Below, piece after piece: positions 1 through 10,530 of a stretch of 64,000 bases of DNA. This DNA comes from Norana najaformis. Taxonomy: Eukaryota; Annelida; Clitellata; Crassiclitellata; Hormogastridae. Position numbers and translations under genes: made by a program. The notes under the pieces are model-generated. The model made no database searches. It worked only from the letters and a program-made list of their open reading frames with translations, and was not told the DNA's origin. Location of the stretch: positions 37,760,477-37,824,476 of the forward strand of contig OZ029918.1 of NCBI GenBank assembly GCA_964023275.1, written 5' to 3'. Position 1 is the first letter of the stretch. Every line of letters starts with the position of its first letter.

Positions 1-39
<39 letters not shown>

Positions 40-60
40 ATAATAACAATAATAATAATA
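1..60. repeat. GTA/AAT trinucleotide microsatellite
   Basis: About 12 GTA triplets followed by AAT/ATA triplets. The array is cut by the left edge of the window. Bases 61-360 hold no recognisable gene, only a second impure GTT/ATT triplet tract at about 258-345. Confidence 0.9.
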
Positions 61-384
61 GATGTAATTATGATATATTTTTTCCGTGGCATATATATCA
101 CAGTATGTAAAAAATTCTCCGGAAAATATAAAATTCTGGGACGGGTAGAAATCGTCAAGATCTGGCGGAGCAAAAGTGCCGTTGAAGGAATAGAACTGAA
201 TCGTTGAATTGTGTTAGTAATGCGCTGAAAAACATAACTGGTTTCTCTCGTGTCACGGGTTGTTGTTGTTATTATTATTATTGTTGTTGCTGTTGTTGTC
301 GTTGTTGTTATTGTTGTTGTTGTAGTTGTTATTATTATTTCTTAAATGCTATTTTAGTCTGATACAGATCTGCCTCTGTTACAT

Positions 385-1012
385 CTCTGCTCAAAGGTTA
401 TGTCACCCGAGTCATTTCCGCACACGACATCAGTCACCACCAGTATGCCGACGATACACATCTATGCATAGCTCTCAATAACATTGAATCCGACACCAAG
501 GATCTAACACGATGTACGGTAGCAATATGCTGCTGGTTACTAATAAATGGACTATGCCTGAATCCATCAACATCGCGCGTGCGGACATTTTGTTATAAGG
601 GACATTCCAGAGTCTTGGGTGACTGTCTACTCTAAACTAACATTTAAGAGTCTTGGGGTGACGCTCTAGTCTAAACTAACATTTAAGAGTCTTGGGGTGA
701 CGCTCTAGTCTAAACTAACATTTAAGAGTCTTGGGGTGACGCTCTAGTCTAAACTAACATTTAAGAGTCTTGGGGTGACGCTCTAGTCTAAACTAACATT
801 TAAGAGTCTTGGGGTGACGCTCTAGTCTAAACTAACATTTAAGAGTCTTGGGGTGACGCTCTAGTCTAAACTAACATTTAAGAGTCTTGGGGTGACGCTC
901 TAGTCTAAACTAACATTTAAGAGTCTTGGGGTGACGCTCTAGTCTAAACTAACATTTAAGAGTCTTGGGGTGACGCTCTAGTCTAAACTAACATATAACC
1001 AGCACGTCAATC
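385..1012 (+). mobile_element. Non-LTR (CR1/L2/jockey-like) reverse transcriptase fragment, internally expanded
   Basis: The frame starting near base 391 reads through a reverse-transcriptase core with the catalytic motif QYADDTHL, then a GLCLNPS segment, as in CR1/L2/jockey-type LINE polymerases. Just after this the text RVLGD begins the conserved segment VLGVTLDSKLTFNQHVN. In this copy that segment has been multiplied into the 39-bp array at 611-999. The far side resumes as KLTYNQHVN at about 985-1010, so the array sits inside one element. Frameshifts and stops show it is dead. The exact clade is uncertain. Confidence 0.75.
611..999 (+). repeat. 39-bp minisatellite (about 10 copies) derived from reverse transcriptase codons
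   Basis: Units of 39 bp start at 611 (a 38-bp variant), 649, 688, 727, 766, 805, 844, 883, 922 and 961. Copies 2-10 are nearly identical. The unit contains cttggggtgacgctctagtc, which with small changes encodes the VLGVTLDSKLTF motif of the enclosing retroelement. Confidence 0.95.
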
Positions 1013-1620
1013 CATACATATGTACAAACTGACCGTGCAAGTTATCGAGTATTTCCGGAAAAGATTTGTTCTGAACCTGCGGCGCATTTCATCTGGAATA
1101 TTAGCGGAAACGCTCGAGGAAGTCAATCTGAAACTACGGCTAGCTTCACAGCCGCAATTCCATCTCGTTCGCTCAGCTTTGAGGACACATTTGACTCGTA
1201 TTTTTGTTTCCTATGTTCTCAATATTTACAGTGTTGATTGAAATTTTCTGATGCATCGAGATTGCAGTATAATATTACAAAACGTCTGTTGTTGTGAGGA
1301 ATATGTTGACTTTTTGTTCAATATTTGTCTATTGATATACCATTGTTTAATGAATAAAAGATTGATGTTATTAGTAGTCTGATAGAGTTTAACATACATA
1401 CCTGTTTCCTATGAGTCTTTTGCGATACGGGTCTACAAAAGCTATTTAGGGAAGGCTAATGTTTCCGTCTGTTGTGTTTCCAATGATTCCGACAGTAGCG
1501 AAGAAACGCCCTGTAAACCAAACACTTAACTTGCAGGGTTTCACTATGAGCTACCGACAGATATCGTGCCCGACCTAATTCGCCGCTGCGCTCAGCTTGG
1601 ATTGTTTTCTTAATTACCCG

Positions 1621-1658
<38 letters not shown>

Positions 1659-2240
1659 CGCTCGCTCTCTGTCTATATGTCTCTCTTTGTCTATGTATCT
1701 CTGTCTCTGTCTCTCTCTCTCTCTCGAAGTTAACGTATGACTCCAGGCTCCGAAGGAGATGGAAGAAAGATAGTTATTCTGCAAAAGGCCAGACTCATTT
1801 TCAATTGGTTAGGTCTGGGTCGAAATGCATACGTATGCATAATTATATTGTATATTTATATTATTTAAATGTGCTTATATCTAGACGTGTGTAAACAGGC
1901 AGCATAACTTATATTTACAACAGAAAAGATATTTGCTTGTATAAGTATATGTGTGTTTATTAATGCCAAGGCCATTGTGGGCTGGCAGTACAGGGTGTGC
2001 ATTGCTGTGTGCTCACAGTGGCTGCCTCTGTTCTCGATCAATGATGCCGGCCGGTATAGAATCCAGGGTAGAAAAATTAACTAAGAGAGAACGCCACACA
2101 GAGTGATTGACTTACTGACACAGACAATATGTATGAATTAATCAACGAAATGAATGGACGAATGACCTAACCAATGATTGAAATAATGAACTTAGGAATA
2201 AAACAATTCAACTACTGAATAAATAAACTGTTGACCTAAT
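1013..2240. other. Serpin-unit upstream flank without a serpin (orphan paralogous segment)
   Basis: No gene is seen. Landmarks here (ttccggaaaagatttgttctg near 1051, the tttgcgatacgg segment near 1420, a CT-rich tract at 1621-1730 and the cacagtggctgcc segment near 2020) recur in the same order upstream of the serpin copies at about 5.9-6.8, 16.1-17.1 and 22.0-22.9 kb. On the minus strand this would be the 5' flank of a serpin lying to the left. Either that serpin is outside the window or it was displaced by the retroelement at 385-1012. Confidence 0.6.
1621..1730. repeat. CT-rich microsatellite shared by serpin flanks
   Basis: Impure (CT)n. It is orthologous in position to the CT tracts at 16970-17025 and 22572-22704 but has a different length in each copy. 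Confidence 0.85.
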
Positions 2241-2241
2241 G

Positions 2242-2362
2242 CATTCCTCACGGTGTGAAAGCAACATGTCCAAGGTCGCTACGCAGTGGCTTGAGGTAGA
2301 TTCGAACCCGAGACCTTGCAGTTACTAGGTACAGACCATACCACTACACCACCACGCCCCGT
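2242..2362 (-). mobile_element. tRNA-derived SINE
   Basis: Read on the minus strand it begins gtggtggtgtagtggtatgg (an A-box-like start) and continues to gggttcgaatc, a canonical pol III B box. It then has the same body as the copy at 49938-50165, including actgcgtagcgaccttggac. It is not a functional tRNA gene because no cloverleaf acceptor closes. Confidence 0.7.
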
Positions 2363-3249
2363 CTGTATATTATTTACCCAAAATTAGATGTTTACGTCTG
2401 CATTGGGCAAACCTAATCCTCTTTGTTAGAGTTGTTTCCATCTGGATGACCCTTCTCTCCCTTTCTCCGTACGTCTTTTATGGAAGACCACTTAACGGGT
2501 TTGAAGCAAAGGGCGAAAATATACTATTTACTTAAAAGAGGGTCATTTTTTACAAGCAAAGTGGTATTTACAAAGTGCATAAGTAAGCTCTATGCCTCTT
2601 AAAATGCCAATCGTTTCATGCACTTCTGTGATAAAAATTATATATGCAGCCAAAATAGCCAGGCATAAGGACTAGGTAGTGAGGCTATATAGAGAGAATT
2701 TATTATGCTTGTAAATGACTTATTACCTTTGTGAACGAGCCCAACCTTTTAAAGCAAAATAAATACATGTTATTTCAAAACATAGCATTCATGCCAGCCA
2801 AACTACTCCGCCACTGCCTTGTTTGGGGGTAGTGCCAGTCCCAAGCCTGGATAAAGGAGGAGGGCGACGACAACGGACTTTGATGCCAGAGGCTGTCGTT
2901 AAACTGTAAAACTTCTAATACGCCTGCAAACATAAGCAAACAATCAGATCCACATGGAAGAGTCAAGATTAGTGTACAAAATTTCCCCAAAACACGAAGG
3001 TTCTAAACGGAGAGTAGTACTAAGAAATGTCTTAATGCCATCTGGGTGACACATCAATTTTCTATGATTGCTCCATTAAATGGAGTTACACATTTCATAA
3101 AGAAATTCTAACACAGAAAGACAGAGAAACACAAATTGACACAAACGCTGAATATAAGGCAGCCAGACAGAATATAGACTATATACTTAAAAGTAAATAA
3201 CCAGGCATAAGCACGAACTAGTAAGGCTATATTATTACTGTGAAATCTC
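2363..3249. other. Serpin A downstream flank
   Basis: No gene is seen. The segment from about 2390 (tttacgtctgcattgggcaaa) matches the downstream flanks of serpin copies C (12800-13500) and D (18910-19540). A minus-strand AATAAA hexamer at 2704-2699 is a candidate poly(A) signal about 545 bp past the serpin stop. A family-B repeat is embedded at 2793-2905. Confidence 0.55.
2793..2905 (-). repeat. Family-B dispersed repeat (~115 bp)
   Basis: Bases include ctccgccactgcc, tagtgccagtcccaagcctg and gataaaggaggagggcgacg. This is the reverse complement of copies at 39570-39690, 49190-49300, 51052-51165, 51347-51458 and 54088-54205. The family is not recognised. Confidence 0.75.
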
Positions 3250-4593
3250 TTACTGCAAACGCCAGCAGACAAACAGAAAAACTAAGGCTGAGCATAGACC
3301 AGACAAAATGGATGCCATACTGGCTGCACAGTCACGCAGTGGAGCCATTTCACCAAACTTTCCGATGCTCTCTTTAGATGTCGGTTGTCGAACGAGACGC
3401 CCCATGAACAACACACTCTTGGTGTTCTTCTCGTAGATCAGAAACAAGAAAGGTCGATCGACGATGAATCGGATGGGAGGAGGCCTTAAGGAAGTAGGGT
3501 AAGCATAGATGATACCGGTTGCAGCTGCTGCTTCGGTGCCAGCTTCATTAACGTTCACGAATGCCTTGTGCATGGCATCAGTGACTGTCAATCTATCAGG
3601 ACCTCCAATACCTGACAGATCGGAAACGGTGCAGTTAAATAGATCTTCCATTCCCATCAGCTGCAAGAACTGCTTCAAGGAAATGTCCTGTTCGATCAGA
3701 AACTTCGGAAGCTGGACCACCATCTCATGTTGTCTGACTTTGCTCAAGGTCTCGGTGAGTTTTTCCTCGGTCAGCTGTTTCTCCAGGTTTGGAAGACCTT
3801 CGACGTCGCGAGGAAGGAAGACGAACATTGATGCCTTACCTCCGTGATAGGGCAACTCCAGCACTTCGCAATTCAATTCACTCGAGCTGTGGTAGTTTAG
3901 ATATTCACCGTAGAGATGCATCATGTCCATCTCATCTTGGCTGGATTTCGAAATCCTGAACGGACCGGGTTTTGTGTCCTCGCCGTCAAACGGAATTTCC
4001 CAGAAGGCCTTGAAGTAGATGGCGTTTACGATGACCAGAATCGTTCGATTATCTATACTTCCATCTGGAAGAAGATCCTTGATCTTCTGTTGGGTCTGAT
4101 CCTCTACCCAGTTATTTACGTGACGTCGGCTTTCCTCAGATTTACTCACAAAATCGAGTCGTTCCAGCGATGCTTCAAAATACTTTTGCGTTTCTTGTAG
4201 AAACTGCTGGTGGAAGTCGAAGACGTTGCTTCCGAAGAGACGATTGACCAAATGAAGAGTGTAGTTGTTTGCCTGGTTTTTAAAGCTCGCTAAGAGTTGT
4301 TTGTAGTCTTCGTTCAAGGCGTCATCTGAACTCACCTTGTCCAGGTGTAAGACTGCTTTCACCTGTTCTTGAGTTTTGCCTCTGGCACCAAGGTTAACCA
4401 TTCCGAATGCGGTGGAAATGCTGATCGGTGAGAAGAACAAGTTTTTTCCACTGTTGTAGTTCCCGATTATTTTGTACAGATCGATGGCAAAGGCGTTGTT
4501 GGCCTTGCTTATATCAACCGTAGACCCAGCCGCAACCAATCCAGAGTAAACCAAACAAAGTCCGACAGGCATCGAAATCGATGGATGCTGCAT
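3250..4593 (-). CDS. Secreted or membrane-tethered serpin (copy A)
   Basis: An intronless frame of 447 residues encodes a serpin, a suicide inhibitor of (usually serine) proteases. Residues 1-23 form a signal peptide ending VAAG. The serpin fold follows, with NLFFSPISIS near residue 50, VNAIYFKAFW near 190, the hinge EAGTEAAAAT, and the C-terminal signature VDRPFLFLIYE. The small-residue hinge is the type found in inhibitory serpins. The reactive loop continues GIIYAYPTSLRPPP, about four residues longer than in alpha-1-antitrypsin, so P1 cannot be fixed by counting. After MGRL, where serpins normally end within about ten residues, some 45 extra residues run to a hydrophobic tail (ILSGLCSALVFLFVC) ending WRLQ. 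This could be a GPI signal or a transmembrane anchor. Several NxS/T sites are present. The start is the MQHPS methionine shared by all copies. Confidence 0.93.
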   Translation of the reverse strand: MQHPSISMPVGLCLVYSGLVAAGSTVDISKANNAFAIDLYKIIGNYNSGKNLFFSPISISTAFGMVNLGARGKTQEQVKAVLHLDKVSSDDALNEDYKQLLASFKNQANNYTLHLVNRLFGSNVFDFHQQFLQETQKYFEASLERLDFVSKSEESRRHVNNWVEDQTQQKIKDLLPDGSIDNRTILVIVNAIYFKAFWEIPFDGEDTKPGPFRISKSSQDEMDMMHLYGEYLNYHSSSELNCEVLELPYHGGKASMFVFLPRDVEGLPNLEKQLTEEKLTETLSKVRQHEMVVQLPKFLIEQDISLKQFLQLMGMEDLFNCTVSDLSGIGGPDRLTVTDAMHKAFVNVNEAGTEAAAATGIIYAYPTSLRPPPIRFIVDRPFLFLIYEKNTKSVLFMGRLVRQPTSKESIGKFGEMAPLRDCAASMASILSGLCSALVFLFVCWRLQ

Positions 4594-5560
4594 TTTATGT
4601 TGGTGTTGTTCTCTCTCTCTCTCTGTTAAACCACAAGGAATTATGAATGCGACTGAATGAAAATATTCTGTTAAGGCGGAAGTTACGTTTTACCAAATTT
4701 TCGTGCTCACTATAGTATTTCCTTCACCGTATGTTTTTACTTGCAAAAACGTGCAGCATACGGCCTGCACGGCTTCATCTAATCTGATCTAATGGTTTTT
4801 ATCGCACCGCGATTATAATGCTGAAGGGATAAATCGACGGTTGATTTTTGTGATATCGTAATCAGAATCATAAAATTCATTATAGAAGGCAGAGCGAATT
4901 TCGTAAGGTCAGAGAACTCAGGTGTTAGGTTACGGTGGATAATCAAGTTGAAGGAATGGATCTAAAGTGCGTGGGGACCTTTAGCACGTTCTTCACTCAC
5001 GATTGATTCGCGCCTCAGATTCAGATTTAAGTGCAATAGATGCAATGATACAAATACTAATAATTTGCTATTCGCAGTAAAATATAAGTCGGAAATGGTA
5101 ATCTGATGGAGAAATGGTGTCGACAAACTCGAGACTTTATTGATAATTATTGGCGTATAGTAAAGTACAATCGGACATTTAATTATCTGACCAATCATAA
5201 CAACACACTAAAACTTCACTTCTTGTCAGGGTCGGCGCCAAAGTATTTGGCGCCCCAGGCGAACCTGTCGCAGTTACCGGCGGTAAGTGCGATAACTAAT
5301 TAATATTAAATTAACTAAGTTAATATAACGTTCAGAGAGGAATGCAGCCGAATGCTGCATCTTGAATTTAGTTTAGTCGTTCATTATAATCATCTGCGAA
5401 TCATAATTACTTCTAACTAACAAATGACACTTAATAATTTTTAAATTTTCGTAAAATTCATTTATTAATAAATGGTGGCAAAACGGCGGGAATGTTTAAA
5501 AAAATATTTCTTTATGCAGCTTTTTTGCCGCCCCAGAAATGTGGCGCCCTAGGCGGCCGC
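4594..5560. other. Serpin A proximal upstream flank
   Basis: No gene is seen. A CT tract at 4606-4625 (GA on the serpin strand) lies about 15 bp before the start codon and is shared with the other copies. About 4968-5045 matches SINE-like text (gtggggacctttagcacg .. gcgcctcagattcagattta) that is also present upstream of copies B (8612-8695), C (15200-15285) and D (21220-21305). The rest is AT-rich. Confidence 0.5.
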
Positions 5561-5574
5561 CTAGTTCGCCTAGT

Positions 5575-5880
5575 GGTTAAACCGGCCCTGCTTCTTGTAA
5601 TCTCTGCGCAGGCCTTTCACTCAAAACTGGAATCATTCCTCTTCCCCAGATCCTATTCTGATTATTTTCTGTTCCCCTTATCTCACTTTCCCGTTCAATT
5701 CCACACATCATCCACTATAGCCCTCTAGACCTGGAACCGAATCCTCACTGCCTATCGATTTTGTTTTGACTGAACGCCTGCGAATAAGCTGGTTCCTGCG
5801 ACTTGTCTTTCGTTGGGCGCTGTAGAAATCCAGCTTACGAGACCGATTATGATTACATAAGACCAATCCAGTTTTGTTAT
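5575..5880 (+). mobile_element. LINE tail fragment in serpin flank
   Basis: Contains AQAFHSKLESFLFPRSYSD in one plus frame. This resembles the S-F-K-S-x-L-K-T-x-L-F end of CR1/L2-type reverse transcriptases. The same block recurs at 15575-16060 and 21598-21900, and inverted at 10115-10375. It is decayed and non-functional. Confidence 0.5.
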
Positions 5881-8020
5881 AATTTATGATAAAACTTATA
5901 CAGCAGATAGAATACTTTCATAACATACGGCGAATTTCACATGGAAAATGGCGGCAGCTATTTTTAGAACGGTAATTCCACTTCGGTCGCTTTTACTTTG
6001 ACCAGGATGCAGAGACCGTTACTTTTGACTTCTTATCTGCCTAAAATTTACCGCTGAAGTAAATTTTCTTATGCACCCAGATTGCAATCGCAGCACGCTG
6101 TTACAGGAAAGTATGCTGTCGCGATGATTATGTTGCTTTTAGTTTATTTGCTTTGTTTCAACATGTTTTTTCGAACTAAAGATTAATGTTCTTAGTAATG
6201 TGATAGAATTTAAGAAAGGTACCTGATTTTTCCGAGTCGTTTGCGATGCCGAGTTTTAAAGATTTATTTTGTGATGTCTAGTGTATCAGTCTATTGTGTT
6301 TTCCCACGATTCAAGCCCTAGCAATGAAATGCCCTGTGAACCGAACACTTCACTTACTGGGTTAGTCTGTACTTTGGACAGATTCCGAGCCCAAAATTAT
6401 TCACAGCTGCATGCAACCCGGATTCTCTTCTGAGTCACCCGAGCTCTCTGCAACTTGATAGTGGCGCCCTCTATTGTCTCTGTTGTCTCTGTTCTATCTT
6501 TCTCTTTCTCTCCATAACATTTAATATATGTCTTCAGGCTTCCCCGCCGAATGTATTTGTTCTGCGAGAGACCATCCTACATTTCATATTTGAATAATTG
6601 GCTACTTTTCGGAGTTCGCTATCGTTATGTCCGGATTGAAATACATACATATATATGCAAATATTTTTGATAATGCATATGCATGTGTTAACAGGCAGAA
6701 TATTTACAGGCAGAGTTTAAAATTTCTTTCTATACCGATATGCATGTGCATATGTGCAGAAGTCTATGGAAGGTTTCCAGCCAAACAGTGGCTTCCCATT
6801 TTGCGTTCAAGAATGCTGGTAATGATCCCGGTGTAGAAACAGCTATCACGACAGACCGACAGACTGACTGGCATCCTTCCTAGGACAATCCGAATTTATT
6901 ACTGAACGAATGATTGGACGAATGAAAGAATTAATTAATTAATTAGAATATGAATGAATGAATGAATCAATAAATGAATAAATTAATGAGCGAGCGATTG
7001 AATGAAGATATAGTGGTACAATATAGGAGACAGAGACACAGAGAAAAACAGACAAGCAGACAAACAGGGTTGGAACTACAGTTGAAATTGAGATGGAGAT
7101 GGCTAACGTCATCACAATCATCTTTATCATCATATCATGTTTATAATCGTCACCTTCGTCATTATCATCATCACTATCGACATCACCTTCATCTTCATCA
7201 TCATTTTAATCATCATCATCATCATTATCATCATCATCATCAATATCATGTCAGCCATTTCTCAGGTAATGATTCTCGCGTTCTTTTATCAGCTGCATCA
7301 ACCAGACACACGTATTCGAGCCACGAGTGTCGAGCAGAATCATTGAAGCATCGAGTTAAAATTATCGAGTTTCGAGCTGGAAAATCGGATGCCGATTTGA
7401 GATTCTCGAGTATCGAATTTAGTTTCTTGAATATTGATTAGTAATTATTGAATGTTGACTATAAATTCTTGAATATGGTATTTAGAAAACGGGAAATGCC
7501 CTTGCAAACTCGAGAATCTAGTTAAAATTCTGTAGTTGTTGTTGGCTTTGGAAATGGATGCTAAGGAAGTGATGGCTTAATTGTTAGTGTTAGAGACAGT
7601 ATTGTCAATGTGCCAATGTTAAGGTCCTAATGCTAGTTTTAATGTTAGTGTTAGTGTTTGCGTCATTGACAGTGTTGAGCTACAGCAATTGCCAATGTTG
7701 GAGCTAGACTGCTATTGCTAAACTGCTGTTGCTAGCTAGTTTAGTTCTATAGGTAACAAGTACCACCTTGGTAATTGCCCTTCACTCGAATTCCGAACGC
7801 TGGGAGTTAAGCATAAACTTTGCTATCTGGCTCGTGCTCTGAGTTTATCCGATATTGTTGTCTACGATGACTTTTGACATCGCAAACTGTGTTTGACCTG
7901 ACGCCATTGTTTTATTCTTTCATAGTGAGCCTACATTGCCATCTCTGTTACTATGAGACCCGGGATATGAACTCAGGTCACAGAAACAAAATGGACGACG
8001 TATTAACATTTCTGTTACAG
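5881..8020. other. Serpin A distal upstream flank
   Basis: No gene is seen. The flank is collinear with 22000-24400 upstream of copy D. Shared marks include the tccgagtcgtttgcgatgcc segment (6233), the ggagacagagacacagag segment (7026), the actcgagaatctag segment (7508) and ttagttctataggtaacaag (7742). An impure CAT/ATC triplet tract lies at about 7160-7250. The serpin-to-marker distance shows the duplicated unit spans at least 5 kb. Confidence 0.55.
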
Positions 8021-8205
8021 TGCGATGGAAATGCTGATCGGTGAGAAGAACAAGTTTTTCCACTGTTGGGATCCCCGATCGCTTTGTAAAGATCGATGGC
8101 AAAGGCGTTGTTGGCCTTGCTCAAATCATCAGTAGACCCAGCCACAACCAATCCAGAGTAGAAGAAACAAAGTCCCAGAAGCATCGGAATCGTTGGATTC
8201 TGCAT
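8021..8205 (-). pseudogene. Truncated serpin (copy B) with frameshift
   Basis: Starting at the shared methionine (MQNPTIPMLLGLC), the frame encodes a signal peptide and then SKANNAFAIDLYKAIGDPNSGK, matching residues 1-48 of the other serpins. Relative to copy C, one C is missing from the C run near 8060, so the NLFFSPISIST segment is shifted out of frame. Homology ends at about 8021, in the ISTA region, and the rest of the gene is absent. A splice origin is unlikely because the paralogues are intronless. A CT/GT tract directly upstream replaces the short CT tract of the intact copies. Confidence 0.85.
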
Positions 8206-8219
8206 GTTTCGTGGATTCT

Positions 8220-8220
<1 letters not shown>

Positions 8221-8282
<62 letters not shown>
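8221..8282. repeat. (TC)n(TG)n compound microsatellite
   Basis: About 17 TC repeats are followed by about 14 TG repeats, immediately upstream of the copy B start codon. The position matches the short CT tract of the other copies and appears to have expanded here. Confidence 0.95.
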
Positions 8283-8284
<2 letters not shown>

Positions 8285-9047
8285 ATACAGAAGAAATTAA
8301 GTATTCGTTTTACTTGTATTGAGGTTGAAGTTATATTTTACCAAATTTCCATTGTGGATAAAAAATTTGCTTTACATTCTAATTTGCTCGCAAAAGCATG
8401 CGAATTGGGCCCTAATTGGCTTGATCGAATGTATTCTAATGATTTCTATAGCGCCGTACTCATAATCACGAAGGCATAAAGCGATGGTCCATTTTAGTCG
8501 AATCGGAATCAAAATCAGCTTACTGAGGAAGTCGTGATGAATTCCGGTATGATAGAGAAACCGGAAGTTGGGATGCGGTGTGTTAGGAAGGTGAAAGGAT
8601 GAGTATTACGTGTATAGGAACTTTTAGAAAGTCCACTCACAATTGGTTCCCCCATATTAAAATTTACCTAACTTGCGCCGGTATTAAATGCAATAACACC
8701 GACAGCAACAACAAAGATAACAACAACAACAATAGAACACTCTCGCACTGACTACCACCGTGCCTCGTTGGTTTATGAAACTTTTGACCCATTTCACGGT
8801 AATAGTCTACTTTTCATAGCATCGTTAGGGCGCTTTCTCCCCAGTATAACCGTTGACACGAGGGAAACCAGTTTTCTTTTACTTCGCATTGCTATTATTT
8901 TCGGACTGTCTAACGGAATCCCCTTCCATAATACTTTTGCTGCGCCAGATCTTGATGACTTCTACCCGTTCCAGAAATTTTTAATTCTCCACAGAATATT
9001 TTAATTCCTAAGGAATCATATACACCTGTGGTAAATAATAATAATAA

Positions 9048-9078
<31 letters not shown>

Positions 9079-9199
9079 AATGAAACGAATTCATTGTTGC
9101 TGGAGCAACTAGAGCTGCTGTGGCGTCCAGGCTGGCACACTGGAAACAGGTCGACTAGCTGCATCTTCGAATCTCGTGATCTTGTCTGTAAGCGCCGTG
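8283..9199. other. Copy B upstream flank
   Basis: No gene is seen. Diverged flank text includes ggaacttttagaaagtccac near 8620 and an AAT/AAC trinucleotide tract at 9031-9081. Confidence 0.4.
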
Positions 9200-9470
9200 G
9201 TGAAGAAGCAACCCTGAGTTAACGGTCGCGAAAGTGTAGAGCGTTCTGTGGGCGTTTCTTCGATGGAGCGCAAGAACTTCCGGTGTGGATCGGACGAACA
9301 TCCGGCACCACCAACTCCCTCCTCTTCATCGCCGTCGTCGTCTGCTTCGAAGGCGCCTGCGTCGTGGGCTTCATTGACCCGAGTGTCGACGTCTCCTCGA
9401 CCTCGACCCGCCGGCTGACCTTCGACAGGCGGTAGAAGACAAGGGAAATTATGAGGAAGCGAAGAAGTAT
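9200..9470. other. GC-rich open patch, possible exon (unrecognised)
   Basis: This patch is clearly richer in G+C and CpG than its surroundings and has no counterpart in the other serpin flanks. A plus frame from about 9219 to a TAG near 9434 reads a hydrophobic stretch (SLLFIAVVVCFEGACVVGFI) followed by a Ser/Arg tail. A minus frame from about 9480 to a TAA near 9219 reads TILLRFLIISLVFYRLSK and then a Thr/Lys-rich tail. Either could be a last exon of a membrane protein, or both could be chance. I cannot assign a function. Confidence 0.25.
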
Positions 9471-10019
9471 GGTCTGAATGGTCTGAATAATAATAATAAA
9501 ATATATAGTGGCCTATAACTGTGTAATAGTATTATATAGTAATAACGAGTAACTATAGCAAAAATAACAATAATAATATTTATAAATATAATTGTCATGA
9601 ACGTTATATAGATTAATAATATAACAAAAAATTAACATTAATAAGATTTTATAATAATAATATTTATTCTCATTATAGTAATAACGATAACAATAGTAAA
9701 AAAATTTTGTTAATTTTTATTATTATTATTATTGTTATTATTATTACTATTAAAAGGGGCTTCAAAATTAAATCTTAGTCTTCTACACTTATTCTTGGAG
9801 TTCTCAACCAACCATCAGGTATTATTAATTCCTGACTTGTATAAGACCAACTCATTATGATTTATAGTAAAGCTTGGAGACCATATCCATAAAAGATTTG
9901 TTCTTGTGGCGCATTTCGCAAGGAAAACTGGTGAAACGGACAAGGTACCCAATCTGAAACTAAGGTTAGCTTCACAGCAGCTGTTCCATCTCATTCGCCA
10001 GACTTTCAGTAGTTAAAAA
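9471..10019. other. AT-rich intergenic sequence
   Basis: AAT/ATT-rich sequence from 9485 to 9750. A serpin-flank landmark at 9840-9985 (aaagatttgttcttgtggcgc) matches 1065, 5900, 16100 and 22000. No gene is seen. Confidence 0.5.
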
Positions 10020-10530
10020 TTGTTAAACTGTACACGTTTTTCTATAGCTACCGTATGCGTATGGCCTCGAACGAATCAGGTGAAATCCTTCACTACCGGT
10101 ACACGCCATTCAGGGTTGTAATCGTAATCGTAATTCCGAGATTTCTACAGCGCCCAACGAAAACCGCGCCGCGGGGACCAGCTTATTCACAGGCGCTCAG
10201 TCAAAATAAATCGATAGGCAAAGGGGTTCGGTTCCAGGTCAAGATCCAAATGTCAGACGGAGAGACAGCGTGGCAGCTACGGGTGGGGTGGTGTTTGGGG
10301 TTGGAGAGGAGAGAGAGATGAGGAAGAACGGGTGTCAGGACAGGATCTGTGAAAGAGGAATGTTTTCAGTTTTGAGTTAAACGCCGAAGTGAAAGTTCCC
10401 CGTGCACGGAACGTGCTAGCACAAGATTCAAATCTCTGAAATAAGCCACGATCGGGACGCGAACCGGGGATCCACACGCACTGAGGCTTCCATGGCGTAC
10501 GCACTAACCGATGTAGCTAACTAGGCCAGC
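10020..10530 (-). mobile_element. tRNA-derived SINE (family T) interrupted by a LINE tail
   Basis: The outer parts (10020-10112 and 10376-10530) match SINE copies at 16325-16570 and 30595-30815. Shared text includes aataagccacga(t/c)cgggacgcgaa and ccgatgtagctaactaggcc. On the minus strand the text gattcgcgtccc of the 16-kb copy is B-box-like. Bases 10115-10375 are an inserted LINE tail, inverted relative to the serpin-flank copies (minus frame FNSKLKTFLFHRSCP). This gives the insertion order: SINE first, then the LINE piece. Confidence 0.65.

Noticed and set aside
611..999. CRISPR-like direct repeat array
   Set aside because: The units are directly adjacent with no spacers, and the unit is part of a reverse transcriptase sequence in an animal genome.
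3509..4200. Plus-strand ORFs opposite serpin A (and the matching ones at 13715-14544 and 19755-20584)
   Set aside because: Antisense shadows. They recur only because the serpins are paralogous, and they have no domain.
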